Shown here: positions 11,767 to 22,721 of the stretch, piece by piece
How the letters are laid out: the number at the start of each line of letters is the position of its first letter
Numbering within the stretch: the first letter of the stretch is position 1
Assembly (NCBI GenBank): GCA_039707465.1
Contig: CM077643.1
Coordinates: 322,467,919-322,531,918 of the forward strand
From: Rhabdophis nuchalis
Taxonomy: Eukaryota > Chordata > Lepidosauria > Squamata > Natricidae
Direction of reading: 5' to 3'
Length of the DNA: 64,000 nucleotides
Program-made: the position numbers and the translations under genes
Notes under the pieces: generated by a model
Databases searched by the model: none
The model's input: only the letters and a program-made list of their open reading frames with translations
What the model was told of the DNA's origin: nothing

Positions 11767-11874
11767 CCGTATGTATGTATGTATGTATGTATGTATGTAT
11801 GTACGTACGTACGTACGTACGTACGTACGTATGTATGTATGTATGTATGTATGTATGTATGTTTGTTTGTTTGT
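11767..11874. repeat. (GTAT)n-(GTAC)n-(GTAT)n microsatellite
   Basis: A tetranucleotide tract in which a central block of self-complementary GTAC units is flanked on both sides by GTAT, ending with GTTT units. The middle block brings in CpG dinucleotides. Confidence 0.95.
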
Positions 11875-11884
11875 TACGTTTTTG

Positions 11885-12480
11885 AGCTGATCAACAGAAC
11901 ATGCAACATAGCCCCGGTTCGAATCCCAGTAAGGGGTATGGCCAGCTGATGAGAGCTAATAAGCTCGAAATAGATCTATCCTGGTCTCTTCTAATTTAAT
12001 TTATTGATCAGCTCATAAAACTAACACACATATCTAAAATATTATACAACGTAATTCTTGGCTTGCTGTTTGGATGGTCTCTAGCAATGAGCCGATGAGC
12101 AGTAAGGGAAACAGTATGTCTCCTCCCTTTAATTGGGGCCTAATAATAACAGGTTGCTGTGAAACAATCACCTATACTAATATACCCTGTCTAAGCTGAT
12201 GTAATAGGGGAACTGGTTTGGCTTAAGTGTGAGGTTCCTCGCCTTGCATGCAACATAGCCCCGGTTCAAATCCCAGTAAGGGGTATGGCCAGCTGATGAG
12301 AGCTAATAAGCTCGAAATAGATCTATCCTGGTCTCTTCTAATTTAATTTATTGATCAGCTCATAAAACTAACACACACACACATATATATATATAAACCT
12401 ATATGTGTGTGTGTGTGTGTGTCAATATATACAGTATATTGACTCATATATATATATGAGTCAATCCAATCAAGATACAC
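11885..12480 (+). repeat. two tandem tRNA-box repeat copies and a CA/TG/AT tract
   Basis: Two plus-strand copies, about 360 bp apart, each show CCCCGGTTC(G/A)AATCCCAGT, GGCCAGCTGATGAGAGC, AGATCTATCCTGG and TTTATTGATCAGCTCA. They are followed by CA/AT/TG alternating sequence (about 12368-12475) that includes the palindrome TTGACTCATATATATATATG with its mirror. Confidence 0.65.
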
Positions 12481-13196
12481 AACTAAATCGTACAATAAGT
12501 ATATATTGTTATTGCTCTTCTTTATCATCATCGCCATCTTATTGATTTATTATAGAGTTTAAAAAAAAACTAAAGGCATTTAAAACTCAGAGAACTTTGA
12601 TTTTTGCCTACTAGGCCAAATTGACAGATAATATGAGAAAAATCTCCCAGATCTTCTTTTCATTATGCAAACACACATTTGGTGGAAGTCCAGCAAAGGG
12701 GAGATATAATTATCCCCCCTTTCCCTTTGGTAACAGTGATTCAAAAACAACAGTTACTAGTGTTCAGGTTAATATTTTCCAGTCAGGCAATCAAAACCAA
12801 TTCCATTCTGATATCTATAGCAAGACTTAAGACAGTGACCCACACTGCGAAATCAGAGAATATAAACAAGGAAGGATTATAGTATCATGACTCAGTGTTT
12901 GGATCCAAGGGTGAGATTTTCCAGATCTTAAGAGATAGGAATTTGGGGGGTTTAAAATTGAGTTCATCTGGTTTTAGTAAGGAATACTGGATCATAGGAT
13001 CATGAAAAGAAGATAATTAATCTAATTCATCCAATTGCATCAGGATTAGGTTCTTTGAAAACTTTTTTTCTGTTTTCTATTTGTTTTATCTGATTTGTTC
13101 AACCAAGGGGGTTTTATTGCATATTTTTTTGCATAATCATTAAAAGTCTCCTTGACTGTGAGGGTTAAAAGCCCAATAAATAAATAACTGATCAGT
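12481..13196. other. unannotated AT-rich DNA
   Basis: No gene or named repeat is recognised. Confidence 0.4.
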
Positions 13197-13204
13197 GTTT
13201 CAGG

Positions 13205-13311
13205 CAGTGGTGGGATTCAGCCAGTTCTCACCACTTCAGGAGAACCGGTTGTTAACTTTCTGAGCAGTTGGGCAGAGAACCAGTTGTTAAATTATTTGAA
13301 TCCCACCACTG
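13205..13311. mobile_element. hAT-like MITE (CAGTGGTGGGATTCAG family), 107 bp
   Basis: The termini are inverted: CAGTGGTGGGATTCA on the left and TGAATCCCACCACTG on the right. Target duplication is 8 bp with one mismatch (GTTTCAGG at 13197-13204, GTTTTAGG at 13312-13319). The 8-bp duplication and CAG..CTG ends are hAT hallmarks. It is too short to encode transposase. Confidence 0.9.
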
Positions 13312-13344
13312 GTTTTAGGGAACCAGAATAAGTGACTAGGAAAG

Positions 13345-13425
13345 GATTTCTCCACCTTGGCAACTTTAAGATGTGTTGATTTCAATTCCCATAATTCCTC
13401 AGCCAGCATATCCAAGAAGTTTTAT
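13345..13425. mobile_element. half of a palindromic MITE (tentative)
   Basis: 'CACCTTGGCAACTTTAAGATG' followed by 'TTTCAATTCCCATAATTCC' resembles the left arm of the CAGTGTTTCTCAACC palindromes. The right arm is missing. A second such half lies near 29080-29140. Confidence 0.5.
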
Positions 13426-14199
13426 TTGTTGCTTCAAAGAGGGTCTATTTCTCAGATCTGTTCAGGGTGATTATACTGTTCCCTACCAGACCATTTGGAG
13501 GAAAAACCAGAGTTTCCTGAATTGGAATAATAAGTTCTTCTCAGAAAATGAGAACTGGAGAAGTTTCTTTCCCAAGGAACAAGCTCTTGGAACAATTTCC
13601 ATGGGATGCAAACTGAATCTTTTCTGATATTGGACTGTAAGCTGATCTAACACAGGGCTAGAGAGTAGCAGAACTTGCAGTTTCAAAGGCCAGCTCAACA
13701 ATTGCATACCCAAGAAGCAGAACTATTTATTAGTAACAGACCTGTCCCCAGAAGGGCCTTCTCTTTCAATAAGGATACGCTGAGGTGATATTTGGACCAG
13801 CAGTAGAAACTGTTCAGGAGCTCTCTGAACAAAACTGTTCAGTAACAAAGCTTGCTACCTTAGCTCAAATGTTTTGGGTAAAGAAGGTGTAAATTGAGCA
13901 TGTTGTCAAAGTTCAAATAAGTCTGATATACTATATGCATTCTACGGTAGATTTCACATTGCCATCTGGAGTCAGGAAAAACCACTGAGATCTAGGAATG
14001 CCAATCTGGATTGCAAAATATAGATTCTTTTCTCTCTCTGCTTCCATCTAGCTCTTTTGTGTCTTGCTGCTGTTTAGATGTTGTAACTCTAGCCAAGATC
14101 ACAGAGGTTACCCGATGATTCAACCAAGTAAAAAAGAAAAGAAGGAATTGCGAAGTGATTCATTTTAGCAACCAATGAGAAATGTAGCTTCCCATAAAT

Positions 14200-14536
14200 C
14201 AGTGCTTCTCAATTATTTTCTGTCATGCCCCCCCTAGGAAGAAGAAAACATTTCGCGCCCCCCGCGCGACTGTAAATAGTATCATTTGTCTATAAAATTG
14301 TTATAAGTACACCTCTGCATAACACTGTATCCTTATTAACGTATAAGAGAATAAAAAAAGAAAGAAATGTGGATCAATTTACAACAAAGAATAGCTTTAT
14401 TAACTGTAGCAGAAAAGATTTAAAGTGCATTAGAAATTTAAAAAAAATTAAATCCTTTGCCGAGGTCAAACGCGCCCCCCTTTACGGAGCCTCGCGCCCC
14501 CCCTGGGGGGCCCGCCCCACTATTTGAGAAGCACTG
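14200..14536. mobile_element. hAT-like non-autonomous element (CAGTGCTTCTCAA family), 337 bp
   Basis: The left end CAGTGCTTCTCAATTATTT and right end TATTTGAGAAGCACTG are inverted repeats. An exact 8-bp duplication CCATAAAT flanks it (14192-14199 and 14537-14544). The subterminal sequence is rich in C/G blocks (GCGCCCCCC-like) on both sides. There is no transposase frame. Confidence 0.92.
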
Positions 14537-14544
14537 CCATAAAT

Positions 14545-15059
14545 AAACATAAGACATTGCACATTGGGATAAACAAATACCACTTTCACACATATACAAA
14601 TGGTGCTGGGTTGGCAGCATCTGATCAGAAAGGGAATCTTGGATTGTGATGGATAGAGGCCAATAAAAATATTAAACCAGTGTGCAGCTGTGGGTTGGTG
14701 TTTTTTGTTTTTTGTTTTTTTGATTTTTTTTAAAGCAAATTCCCTTCTGGAAGCACTAGGAAATGGACTGGAAATAGAACTGCCACTAATTTAGTGCCAT
14801 TATATAAATACATGGCGTGACCACCCATGCAGTTCTCTCCTGGTCATTATATCTACAAAACTATTGTAAGGCAAGTGAGCAAGAAGCTGAAGCAATATAC
14901 TTTTCTATGAGGAAAAGTAACCATGTTGGACAGGCAGGAAAAGGAATAGCAACCTTTTCATTTATTAAGTATTACATTTCCATATCTACAGTGGTTGTAG
15001 GCCACAGGAGTGAGTCTATAGCCTGCTAAACCAGCATTGCTGATGTGGTTTTGCTTTTG
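14545..15059. other. unannotated DNA
   Basis: Contains a T-rich stretch (about 14700-14735). No supported gene or repeat. Confidence 0.4.
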
Positions 15060-15350
15060 AAGAGATGTTTGAGGAGTGGAATGGCTACATTACACTTTAT
15101 TTATTTAGCCTATTTATATAGCCACCATTAGACCTTGTAGGACCATCTTGAGAACTCTGCAGATGACAAAGCATGTTTTAAGGCCCTTCCAAAAGATTAA
15201 CAGAGATTGAGCTAACTTCATATCAGGGGGAACGATGTTCCAGAGGATGGGAGCCATAGCAGAAAAGTCACACCATCTGGGTCCTGCCAGATGGAGCTCC
15301 GGGAGCCACAGTGCACTCTTCCTGACTGATGTGGTGCAATGGGTACATAT

Positions 15351-15576
15351 AGCAATAGCTATTGCATTTATATACCCCTCCATAGTGCTTTACAGCCCTC
15401 TCTAAGTGGTTTAGAGAGACAGAGATGTTGCACCCTTACAACTTGGGTCCTCATTTTACTGGCCTTGGAAGGGTGAAAGGCAGAGTCAACCTTGAACCAG
15501 TCAGGATCAAGCTGCTGGCAGTTGGCAGAGTTAGCCTGAAATATTGCATTCTCACCACTGCACCACCACAGCTCTC
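15351..15576 (-). mobile_element. tRNA-derived squamate SINE, minus strand
   Basis: Same family as 656-897. Tail AGCAATAGCTATTGC at the left, TTTACAGCCCTCTCTAA body, tRNA-like head complement (CACTGCACCACCACAGC) at the right. Confidence 0.8.
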
Positions 15577-15721
15577 GTGTAACTTGGAAGAGGCAGTCCC
15601 TGAAATAACCTGGTCCCATGTCATGTTCAGTATGGCTTTAAAGGTCAAAACCAGCACCTTCAAAAGCAAACTGGCAATCAACACAGCTCATGGAATAGAG
15701 ATGTAATGTGTGTCCTTTTAA

Positions 15722-16046
15722 GGGCACGCAATGGTTCAGTGGCTAAGACACTGCGCTTGTTGATCAGAAAGGTTCGGCAGTTCAAACACCTAGCACCATG
15801 TAACGAAGTGAGCTCCCATTACTTGTCCCAGCTTCTGCCAACCTAGCAATTCAAAAGAAAAATAGGAACCACCTTCGGTGGAAAAGTAACAACGTTCCGT
15901 GCACCTTTGGCATTTAGTCATGCCAACCATATGGCCACAGAGACGTCTTCGTACAGTACTGGCTCTTCGGCTTTGAAATGGGAATGAGCACTGCCCCCTA
16001 GAGGCAAGAATGACTAGAATGAATGTATGAGGGGAACCTTTACCTT
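15722..16046 (+). mobile_element. Sauria-type SINE with BovB-like 3' tail
   Basis: The tRNA-like head has an A box (CAGTGGCTAAGAC) and a B-box-like GGCAGTTCAAACACC. The body has 'TTGTCCCAGCTTCTGCC'. The tail has 'CCCCCTAGAG', 'GAATGACTAG' and 'GGGGAACCTTTACCTT', which I recall as the tail of the squamate Sauria SINEs that borrow the BovB LINE machinery. Further copies are at 41155 and 42707. Confidence 0.8.
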
Positions 16047-16450
16047 AACTCTCCATATAGCCTCATTCTCCATCAACAGAAGTTTCCAGATGCTCTTCAA
16101 GGGTAGCCCCATGTGGAACATGTTATAGCATTCCATTCGGAAGGCATGAGTGACTGTGAGATGACCTTCACAATCCAGGAAGGCAGCCAACTGGTGCACA
16201 AATTGTGCAAAGGCCCTCTTAGCCATGACTGTCACCTGTTTCTCAAGCAGGAGCTACAAATCTAAATGGATCCCCATATAATGCATTTTGTCTGTCTGGG
16301 GCAATTGCAGACCCCATCAAAGATGAAAAAAATCCCAGTAACAGAAGACCAAAAACCGAAAGTCACTGCGTCTTGTCAGGGTTCAATTGAAGCCTGTTTG
16401 ATTTTGGATGAGGCATCAAATCAATGCTAGATGGGTATCCGTGTACCCAA

Positions 16451-18684
16451 AATATCCATCACGGGTATAGATATGATAGATAAGCACTTACGTTTATCTC
16501 TAATAATTATAAATTCAACCAATGAATGAGTGATTGAAGAGTGGTGAAAGAAAGAACTATAGGCAGATAAGATTTACATTCTTTTAGCTAAATTCATGAA
16601 AAATAAGCTGCTGGCCATGATCAGCTATATCAGTTGCCTTTCTTTCTGCACTTTTTATTCATTGGTAAAATATTTTTCTTTCTGTGTATATCATTTTAAT
16701 GCAGCTGTAATAATAATACATTTTAGACAGCTTGTAATGAAAAGATCCAATCTTGCTATTACAATGGTGGAAGTCATCGTATCTTTTTACAGATTCATTC
16801 TTCAGACTTATTAGAAAGTGTCAATCCTAGAAAATACTTAAAATTTTGACACAATTGTATTTTGAATGGAGATTGTAAATAGAGATCAGACATCCCTATA
16901 CAGCATGGCTAAATATACTGTGTCAGTTACGATATTTTAAAGTTCCGAGAAATGTTAAATTACAAGTTCTCACACAAGGGTGAGAGAGGACAACAATGAT
17001 TTCAATCACAACTATGCAATATTTTCCTACCTGATTAGAATAAGTCAGTGTTCTAACGAGATTCATTGTGTTTGATGACATTTCCTCTAAACGAATTAAG
17101 CTGTTGTTTATAACAGAGTGCAATTAATTAAGAGGAATATTTGTCATTGATCAACTGGAGCTGAATTGGTACTGTGTTGTCCCAGAACCATTAACAGCAA
17201 GCCTCCCCACCTATCACAAACAACAATTACAGACCAGCTATTGCAAAATGTCTTCAGCAAAATAGCCAAAATTCCTAGCTGTGGTTATAGCTATCATAAA
17301 CTGGGGAGTTAGTCTGAAACCAGCTAAACTTAACTTCTTTTCATCTTTCTGTTCTATAACTGTTGACTGCCTTGTTCCAGGACCTCCCACTAATCTGTGT
17401 ATCAAACCACAACACACGTTATAATACTTTAGTCTTTGCTGAGTTTGACATACTCCCTATAGTGACTTTTGTTGTGTTCTAAATATTGCTGCTTATATAT
17501 TTTTGGTTTTTTACTTTTAATTACTGCAAAACAGACAATTTTTCTCTCCCCCCCCTCCCCTTGCTCTATAGCTTGTTATAAATAAGTGCATAAAAATAAA
17601 CTCATTATATTTCTGGAGAACTGGAGAAACTAAAATATAAATGGTTATAATACATCATGTTATCCTCAAAGTCAGTAATAAAAATGTCATTGCTTTGTGG
17701 GCTGCCTTAAACTGCAGGAGCAGCTTCATGGAAAGAATGGAGTTTAATGTAAAAATAATTGTTACATTTTTAGGTTTTCTTGGCAGGAATCTTCTGAAAT
17801 GTTTAAAACTTCATAGGGTTGAGTCAAAACCATATGGTGAGTTTCTGCAACTGAGGCTACAGGAAGGGGAGAATTCGAGCTTGCAGGACCTCCTTACTTT
17901 CTTGTTGAATCCTCCAATTTGCTATCTGTATCATAAGATTGACAAACAGTTCTTCTAAATAAAATGGCAAAATAATATTTTTCAATAGGTTCAGAATGAA
18001 AAACACCTGGTAAAAGTGTTAGGATAGCATTCCAATATATGTTTTGCAAAAAAAAGTGCAATGTTCACTATCTTTTAATGATTTGATTAGTTGGGTTGGT
18101 ATGGTATACTGTATTGGTTCTCAGCAATTGTATGTTTCAGGGGAAAGACATCTACTGTATGATGTAAATGGCTTTGATTTTAAATAGTTCTCCTTACATC
18201 CAAAAACTGATTCTTGCCAAGAAAATTAGGGAAAGCATATGTGACAGACGTGGCAAGCTACACAAGTTTAATTGCTCGCAAAGAGATTTGGTTGGTCACA
18301 TATTTTACAACCAAACAGACAAGACAATGTTGGTAGAGTCCATCCATCATTTTCTTCATGTATATTTCTTTAGGATCCATTGACAACTTTAAAAAGTTTA
18401 ATGAATTAAATCATTCCAGATAGTGGGTTTAATAATAAACACTTTATATTTGTTGGCAGACTGAATTTGTGGGATATTTTCTCATATTTATTTGCTTCTA
18501 GCTACCCCAAATGTCTTCATTTTCTGCACAATAATTCAGGAAATATTTCATCCTTTTTTTTCTTCCAACTAGGCATCAGAATTCCTTCCAGTGTCACTGA
18601 AAGATCTCTCCATAGACCTGTCTTCTGCCCAACTCAAATAATTATCCTTCTTTAAAAGTTGCAGCAATTCCCCTTGATGTGCAA
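16451..18684. other. unannotated AT-rich DNA
   Basis: About 2.2 kb without recognised repeats or coding sequence. A 105-codon open frame at 17641-17958 has no domain-like features and its reading is not supported. Confidence 0.4.
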
Positions 18685-19066
18685 AAGTCGACGGGGCAAT
18701 GCCGGTTGGCGACACCCAGGGGAAGGGCCTTCTCTGTGGCGGGCCCGGCCCTCTGGAACGACCTACCCCCCGACCTCCGTACTATCTCGGACCTCCGCCT
18801 CTTCCGCCAACATCTTAAGACGTATTTATTCCAACAAGCCGGCCTAGGATAGCCCCCATTTCTGACGTTTTAAGAAAATAATTTATAATTGGCAACGGTT
18901 TTAACATTGGGTTTTAGCACGGGTTTATTAATTTAATACATTTTAATAGATATTTATTGTATTTTGTGTTTTTAAATAATGCCTGTGCGCCGCCCTGGGT
19001 CCTAACAAGGAGAAGGGTGGGGTATAAATTTAATAAAATAAAAAATAAAATAAATAAATAAATATT
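18685..19066 (+). mobile_element. L2-like LINE 3' end fragment
   Basis: The last part of ORF2 (GGGCCTTCTCTGTGGCGGG, then GGAACGACCTACCCCC) is followed by the 3' UTR, ending GCGCCGCCCTGGGTCC...GGTGGGGTATAAATTTAAT and an AAATA-type tail. It is 5'-truncated and close in sequence to 43130-44241. Confidence 0.9.
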
Positions 19067-19329
19067 AAAATAGTCTTGTTGATCATTAATAGCCTAAACA
19101 TTGCATAATGCATCTATTGAATCAACTCAAAGTTCAGAAAATGTACCAGTTTCACAATGTATCACTTACTCAGGCAAGATATTGCAAGTGGCATAAGATA
19201 GGAAAAAAGGGAAGAATGAAGGGAAATAAACCTTGTAATATTATGAATGAGACCAAGATATGGGAAGAGATGAAATCAAGGATGAGTGGGTGAAGAACGA
19301 TTGTAGATTGCAGTGTAGAAGTGAGTGAC

Positions 19330-20607
19330 CAGTATAACCAGTTTCTGCGACACTTGGAGGAAGTTGATTATCTAGACCCGCACCAGTCCGGCTTCCGACC
19401 CCGGCACAGCACCGAGACGGCATTGGTCGCGTTGGTTGATGATCTCTGGAGGGCGCGGGATAGAGGATATTCCTCTATCCTAGTCCTATTAGACCTCTCA
19501 GCGGCTTTTGATACCATCGACCATGGTATCCTATTGCACCGACTGGGGAGGTTGGGGTTGGGAGGCACCATTCTGCGGTGGTTCTCATCCTACCTCTCTG
19601 GTCGGTCGCAATATGTGTTGGCAGGGGGGCAGAGGTCGGCCTTGAGGTCCCTCATATGTGGGGTTCCTCAGGGGTCGGTCCTCTCGCCCTTACTGTTCAA
19701 CACATATATGAAGCCGCTGGGTGAGATCATCCGTGGTTTTGGGGTGGGATACCATCTGTACGCTGATGATACTCAGTTGTACATATCCACCCCAGACCAC
19801 CCCAACGATGCCGCCGAGGTTATGTCCCGGTGTTTGGAGGCCGTACGGATCTGGATGGGTGGTAACAAACTCAGGCTCAACCCGTCCAAGACTGAGTGGC
19901 TGTGGCTTCCGGCGCCCCGGTTCAGCCAGATTATTCCAACTCTGGCCATTGGGGGCGAAACACCGGCCCCCGTGGAGAGGGCGCGCAATTTGGGTGTCCT
20001 CCTGGATTCCCGGCTGTCTATGGAAGATCATGTGGCAGCCGTGGCCAGGGGGGCATTCCATCAGGTACGCCTGATGCGCCAATTGCGCCCCTTACTGGAC
20101 CGGGGTGCCTTACGCACAGTCACTCAAGCACTCGTCACCTCTTGACTTGACTACTGTAATGCTCTCTACATGGGGCTCCCCTTGAGGTGCACCCAAAAGC
20201 TACAGCTAGTCCAAAACGCAGCCGCGCGGGTGATTACGGGAGCGCCTAGACACTCCCACATAACACCTATCCTGCGCGAGCTGCACTGGCTCCCTGTGGT
20301 CTTTCGGGTGCGCTTCAAGGTTTTAACGACCATCTTTAAAGCGCTCCATGGCTCGGGGCCTAGTTATATGCGAGACCGCCTCCTGCCCCATACATCCCTC
20401 AGACCGATACGCTCCCACAGAGAGGGCCTCCTCAGGGTGCCGTCGGCTGGACAATGCCGACTGGCGACACCCAGGGGAAGAGCCTTCTCTGTGGCGGGCC
20501 CTGCCCTTTGGAACGACCTACCCCCTGAACTCCGCACCATCTCTGACCTCCGCCTCTTCCGCAAGTGTCTGAAGACACACCTATTCCATCTAGCCGGCCT
20601 AGCATAA
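19330..20607 (+). pseudogene. L2-like LINE ORF2 pseudogene, one in-frame stop
   Basis: Carries RT motif A (LDLSAAFDTIDHGIL), motif B (GVPQGSVLSPLLFN), catalytic YADDTQLY and the C-terminal region. A single TGA at 20143-20145 replaces the conserved arginine codon before the LDYCN motif. The frame then continues uninterrupted to the natural stop at 20605-20607. This is a young copy inactivated by 5' truncation and one probable CpG transition. Confidence 0.9.
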
Positions 20608-20800
20608 CCCCCATTGCTGACTCTTAGATAGTTTTAAATTTGGGTTTTTTAAATTCGGTTTTTAGCGCAGGGTCTATTAGAATAAGTTTTTTAAAATTTT
20701 ATATGTTTTATATGTGTTTTAACATCCCTGTGCGCCGCCCTGGGTCCGTTTGGAGAAGGGCGGGGTATAAATTTAATAAAATAAAAAAATAAAAAAATAA
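19330..20800 (+). mobile_element. 5'-truncated L2-like LINE with near-intact RT region
   Basis: Begins within the RT domain and runs to the 3' end (TGTGCGCCGCCCTGGGTCC, GGCGGGGTATAAATTTAAT) and an AAATAAAAAA tail. A 5'-truncated copy. Confidence 0.92.
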
Positions 20801-21115
20801 CAAGTGGATGTTGAAAAGATTTGGTCATACAAAGGCAACGAATTGTAACATAGATTAGTGAATTGGCTGAAATGAAGTGAAATGCCAAGAAAGGTGTGGC
20901 TGCATGAAGTTAAGAGAGAACATGTTTAAAGAATGAAAACCATTGAATGGACTGATGTATGGGCACACAGAAGGGTACTTTGCAAGGGTAGAAAAATTTG
21001 AAGAAGTGTAATGAATGCTGCTGGTAAAAATTAGTTTCACCCATGTTTCTATTCCTTTTCTTATTTAATATTTTTTTAAATTGCTTTCAACCTACTATTT
21101 CATACTTAGTGTGGT

Positions 21116-21355
21116 ATTTTGCATGATGTTCTTTATTTATATATCTACCCCTCTCAACCTAGTGACCTCAGGGTAGCCAACAATACATAAACCATAAATA
21201 ACACAATATGAAATAAATCAATAATACAATGCAACTGAGCTCCTAATATGTTCATTGCAATATACAATAGTTTCAATAAATGATCTAGCTCCAGGGCCTG
21301 CAGAACAACCCAGATCTTCAAGATCTTCCAGAAAGCTAACCAGGTTAGAGGCATC
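21116..21355 (-). mobile_element. old LINE 3' end (tentative)
   Basis: The plus-strand 'TTTATATATCTACCCCTCTCAACCTAGTG' stretch (as two shorter motifs), followed by 'AATAACACAATATGAAATAA', recurs in diverged form at about 27385-27500. It looks like the 3' end of an old LINE on the minus strand. Family not determined. Confidence 0.4.
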
Positions 21356-21377
21356 CAATGTCACATAGGATGCAGTT

Positions 21378-21862
21378 CAGTGGTGGGTTTCAAATTTTTT
21401 TAGAACCCCTTCTGTAGGTGTGGCCTGCTTTGTGGGAGTGGCTTGCCAGCCATGCGACCAGGTGGGAGTTGCTTGCTGGCCATGTGGCCAGGTGGGAGTA
21501 GGTTGGCAGTCATATGACTGGGTGGGCATGGCCAACTTGTAAAATGTGGTGAAACTCACTTAACAACGCTCTTGCTTAGCAACCAAAATGTTGGCTCAGA
21601 AACTCTGGCATTTGAAGTCTTAAAGCTGTCAAGTTACAAGACCCTTGCACCCCTAACCCTTTACAAAACAAAACAAAACCCAGGGGTATTCAAACTTGAC
21701 AGCTTTAAGATTTGTGGACTTCAACTCCCAGAATTCCTCCTCTTGCTCTTCATCTTGATGATGTGCGGCCGGGCGGGGGGCTGGAACCGGTTCTAAATGG
21801 CACTGTAGATTTGTAGAACCTCTTCTATAGAAGAGGTTAGAACTGGCAGGAACCCACCCCTG
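21378..21862. mobile_element. hAT-like non-autonomous element (CAGTGGTGGGTTTC family), 485 bp
   Basis: Left end CAGTGGTGGGTTTCAAA, right end AACCCACCCCTG; exact 8-bp duplication ATGCAGTT (21370-21377 and 21863-21870). It contains a short minisatellite of roughly 30-bp units around 'GTGGGAGTGGCTTGC' (21420-21530). It also contains the sequence 'TTAACAACGCTCTTGCTTAG', shared in reverse with 45314-45775. Confidence 0.92.
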
Positions 21863-22021
21863 ATGCAGTTCCATAAAATGGAGCTGAGAGCCAAACCATA
21901 AAGTACATAAAATATGTGACATGTTCCTCTGCTTTTGTATTTTAATATATTATAAAATTATTCTATATTTTGTTAACTCATGGAGGCCTGATCTACTTCA
22001 GAATTGTCCTTTGGAGAAAAA

Positions 22022-22126
22022 GTCTAGACTAGACTAGACTAGACTAGACTAGACTAGACTAGACTCGACTCGACTCGACTCGACTCGAATAGAATAGAAT
22101 AGAATAGAATAGAATAGAATAGAATA
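22022..22126. repeat. graded pentamer microsatellite (TAGAC)n-(TCGAC)n-(TAGAA)n
   Basis: About nine TAGAC units, then about five TCGAC units, then about nine TAGAA (AATAG) units, running directly into a CR1 3' end. AATAG-type tails on CR1 ends are characteristic of snake genomes. The three blocks differ from each other by one or two base changes. Confidence 0.95.
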
Positions 22127-22215
22127 GTTGGAAGGAACCTGAAGGTCTTCTAGTCCAACCCCCTGCTTAGGCAGAAACCCGACACTACTTTAGCCAAACT
22201 TTCTCCCTCTTTTCC
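22127..22215 (-). mobile_element. CR1 LINE 3' end, minus strand
   Basis: The plus-strand text GTTGGAAGGAACCTGAAGG and TCTTCTAGTCCAACCCCCTG is the complement of the conserved CR1 3' terminus. It is only about 90 bp long and has the pentamer tail at 22022-22126. Confidence 0.85.
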
Positions 22216-22295
22216 TCCTTTCCTCAGGTTAGAGAGTCATTTACCTGACATTTAACTATGTTGGTCTCAAGGTGGAGAATGTATTCAGCTCTCAC

Positions 22296-22520
22296 TTAAC
22301 AGAACAGAACAGAATATAACAACTTAGTTGGAAGGGACCTTGGAGGTCTTCTAGTCCACACACACCTGGCTAGGCAGGAAACCCTACACCACTTCAGAAA
22401 AATGGTTATCCAACATCTTCTTAAAAACTTCCAGTATTGGAGCATTTACAACTTCTGGAGGCAAGCTGTTCCACTGATCAATTGTTCTAACTGTCAGGAA
22501 ATTGCTCCTTAGTTCTAAGT
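22296..22520 (-). mobile_element. CR1 LINE, 3' part (left of the nested insertion)
   Basis: An AGAAC-type tail is followed by GTTGGAAGGGACCTTGGAGG. Read on the minus strand it encodes the CR1 ORF2 C-terminus ('QWNSLPPEVVNAP', 'FKKMLDNHF'). It stops at 22520 in ...CCTTAGTTCTAAGTT and resumes at 27069, where the L2-like LINE insertion ends. Confidence 0.85.
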
Positions 22521-22721
22521 TAATAATAATAATAATAATTTTAATTTCTATCCCGCTCTCTCTCCCCAAGGGGACTCGAGGCGGGGCACAGGCAATTAAA
22601 AATACAAATAGACCACAAACAAATACAAAATACAAAGTTAAAAATAAATTAAATAAATCCTGCGCTAAAACCCATAACTAAACTAAAAATTACCCCTAAA
22701 AAACCCTGACCTAAAAAGAGA

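Larger units (their letters stand above)
15060..16450 (-). mobile_element. old L2/CR1-like LINE, interrupted by two SINEs
   Basis: The minus-strand frame over about 15114-15350 contains 'WNIVPPDMKLAQSLL', which matches the ORF2 C-terminal segment (WNDLPPD in young copies). The minus-strand frame at 16014-16235 contains 'RMECYNMFHMGLPLKS', matching the upstream conserved 'LDYCN..YMGLPL' segment. The order is correct for one element. It is interrupted by a minus-strand SINE (15351-15576) and a plus-strand SINE (15722-16046). It is strongly diverged, so much older than the other L2-like copies. Confidence 0.65.

Noticed and set aside
11764..11949. Open frame MPYVCMYVCMYV... over the GTAT tract.
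   Set aside because: Microsatellite translation only.
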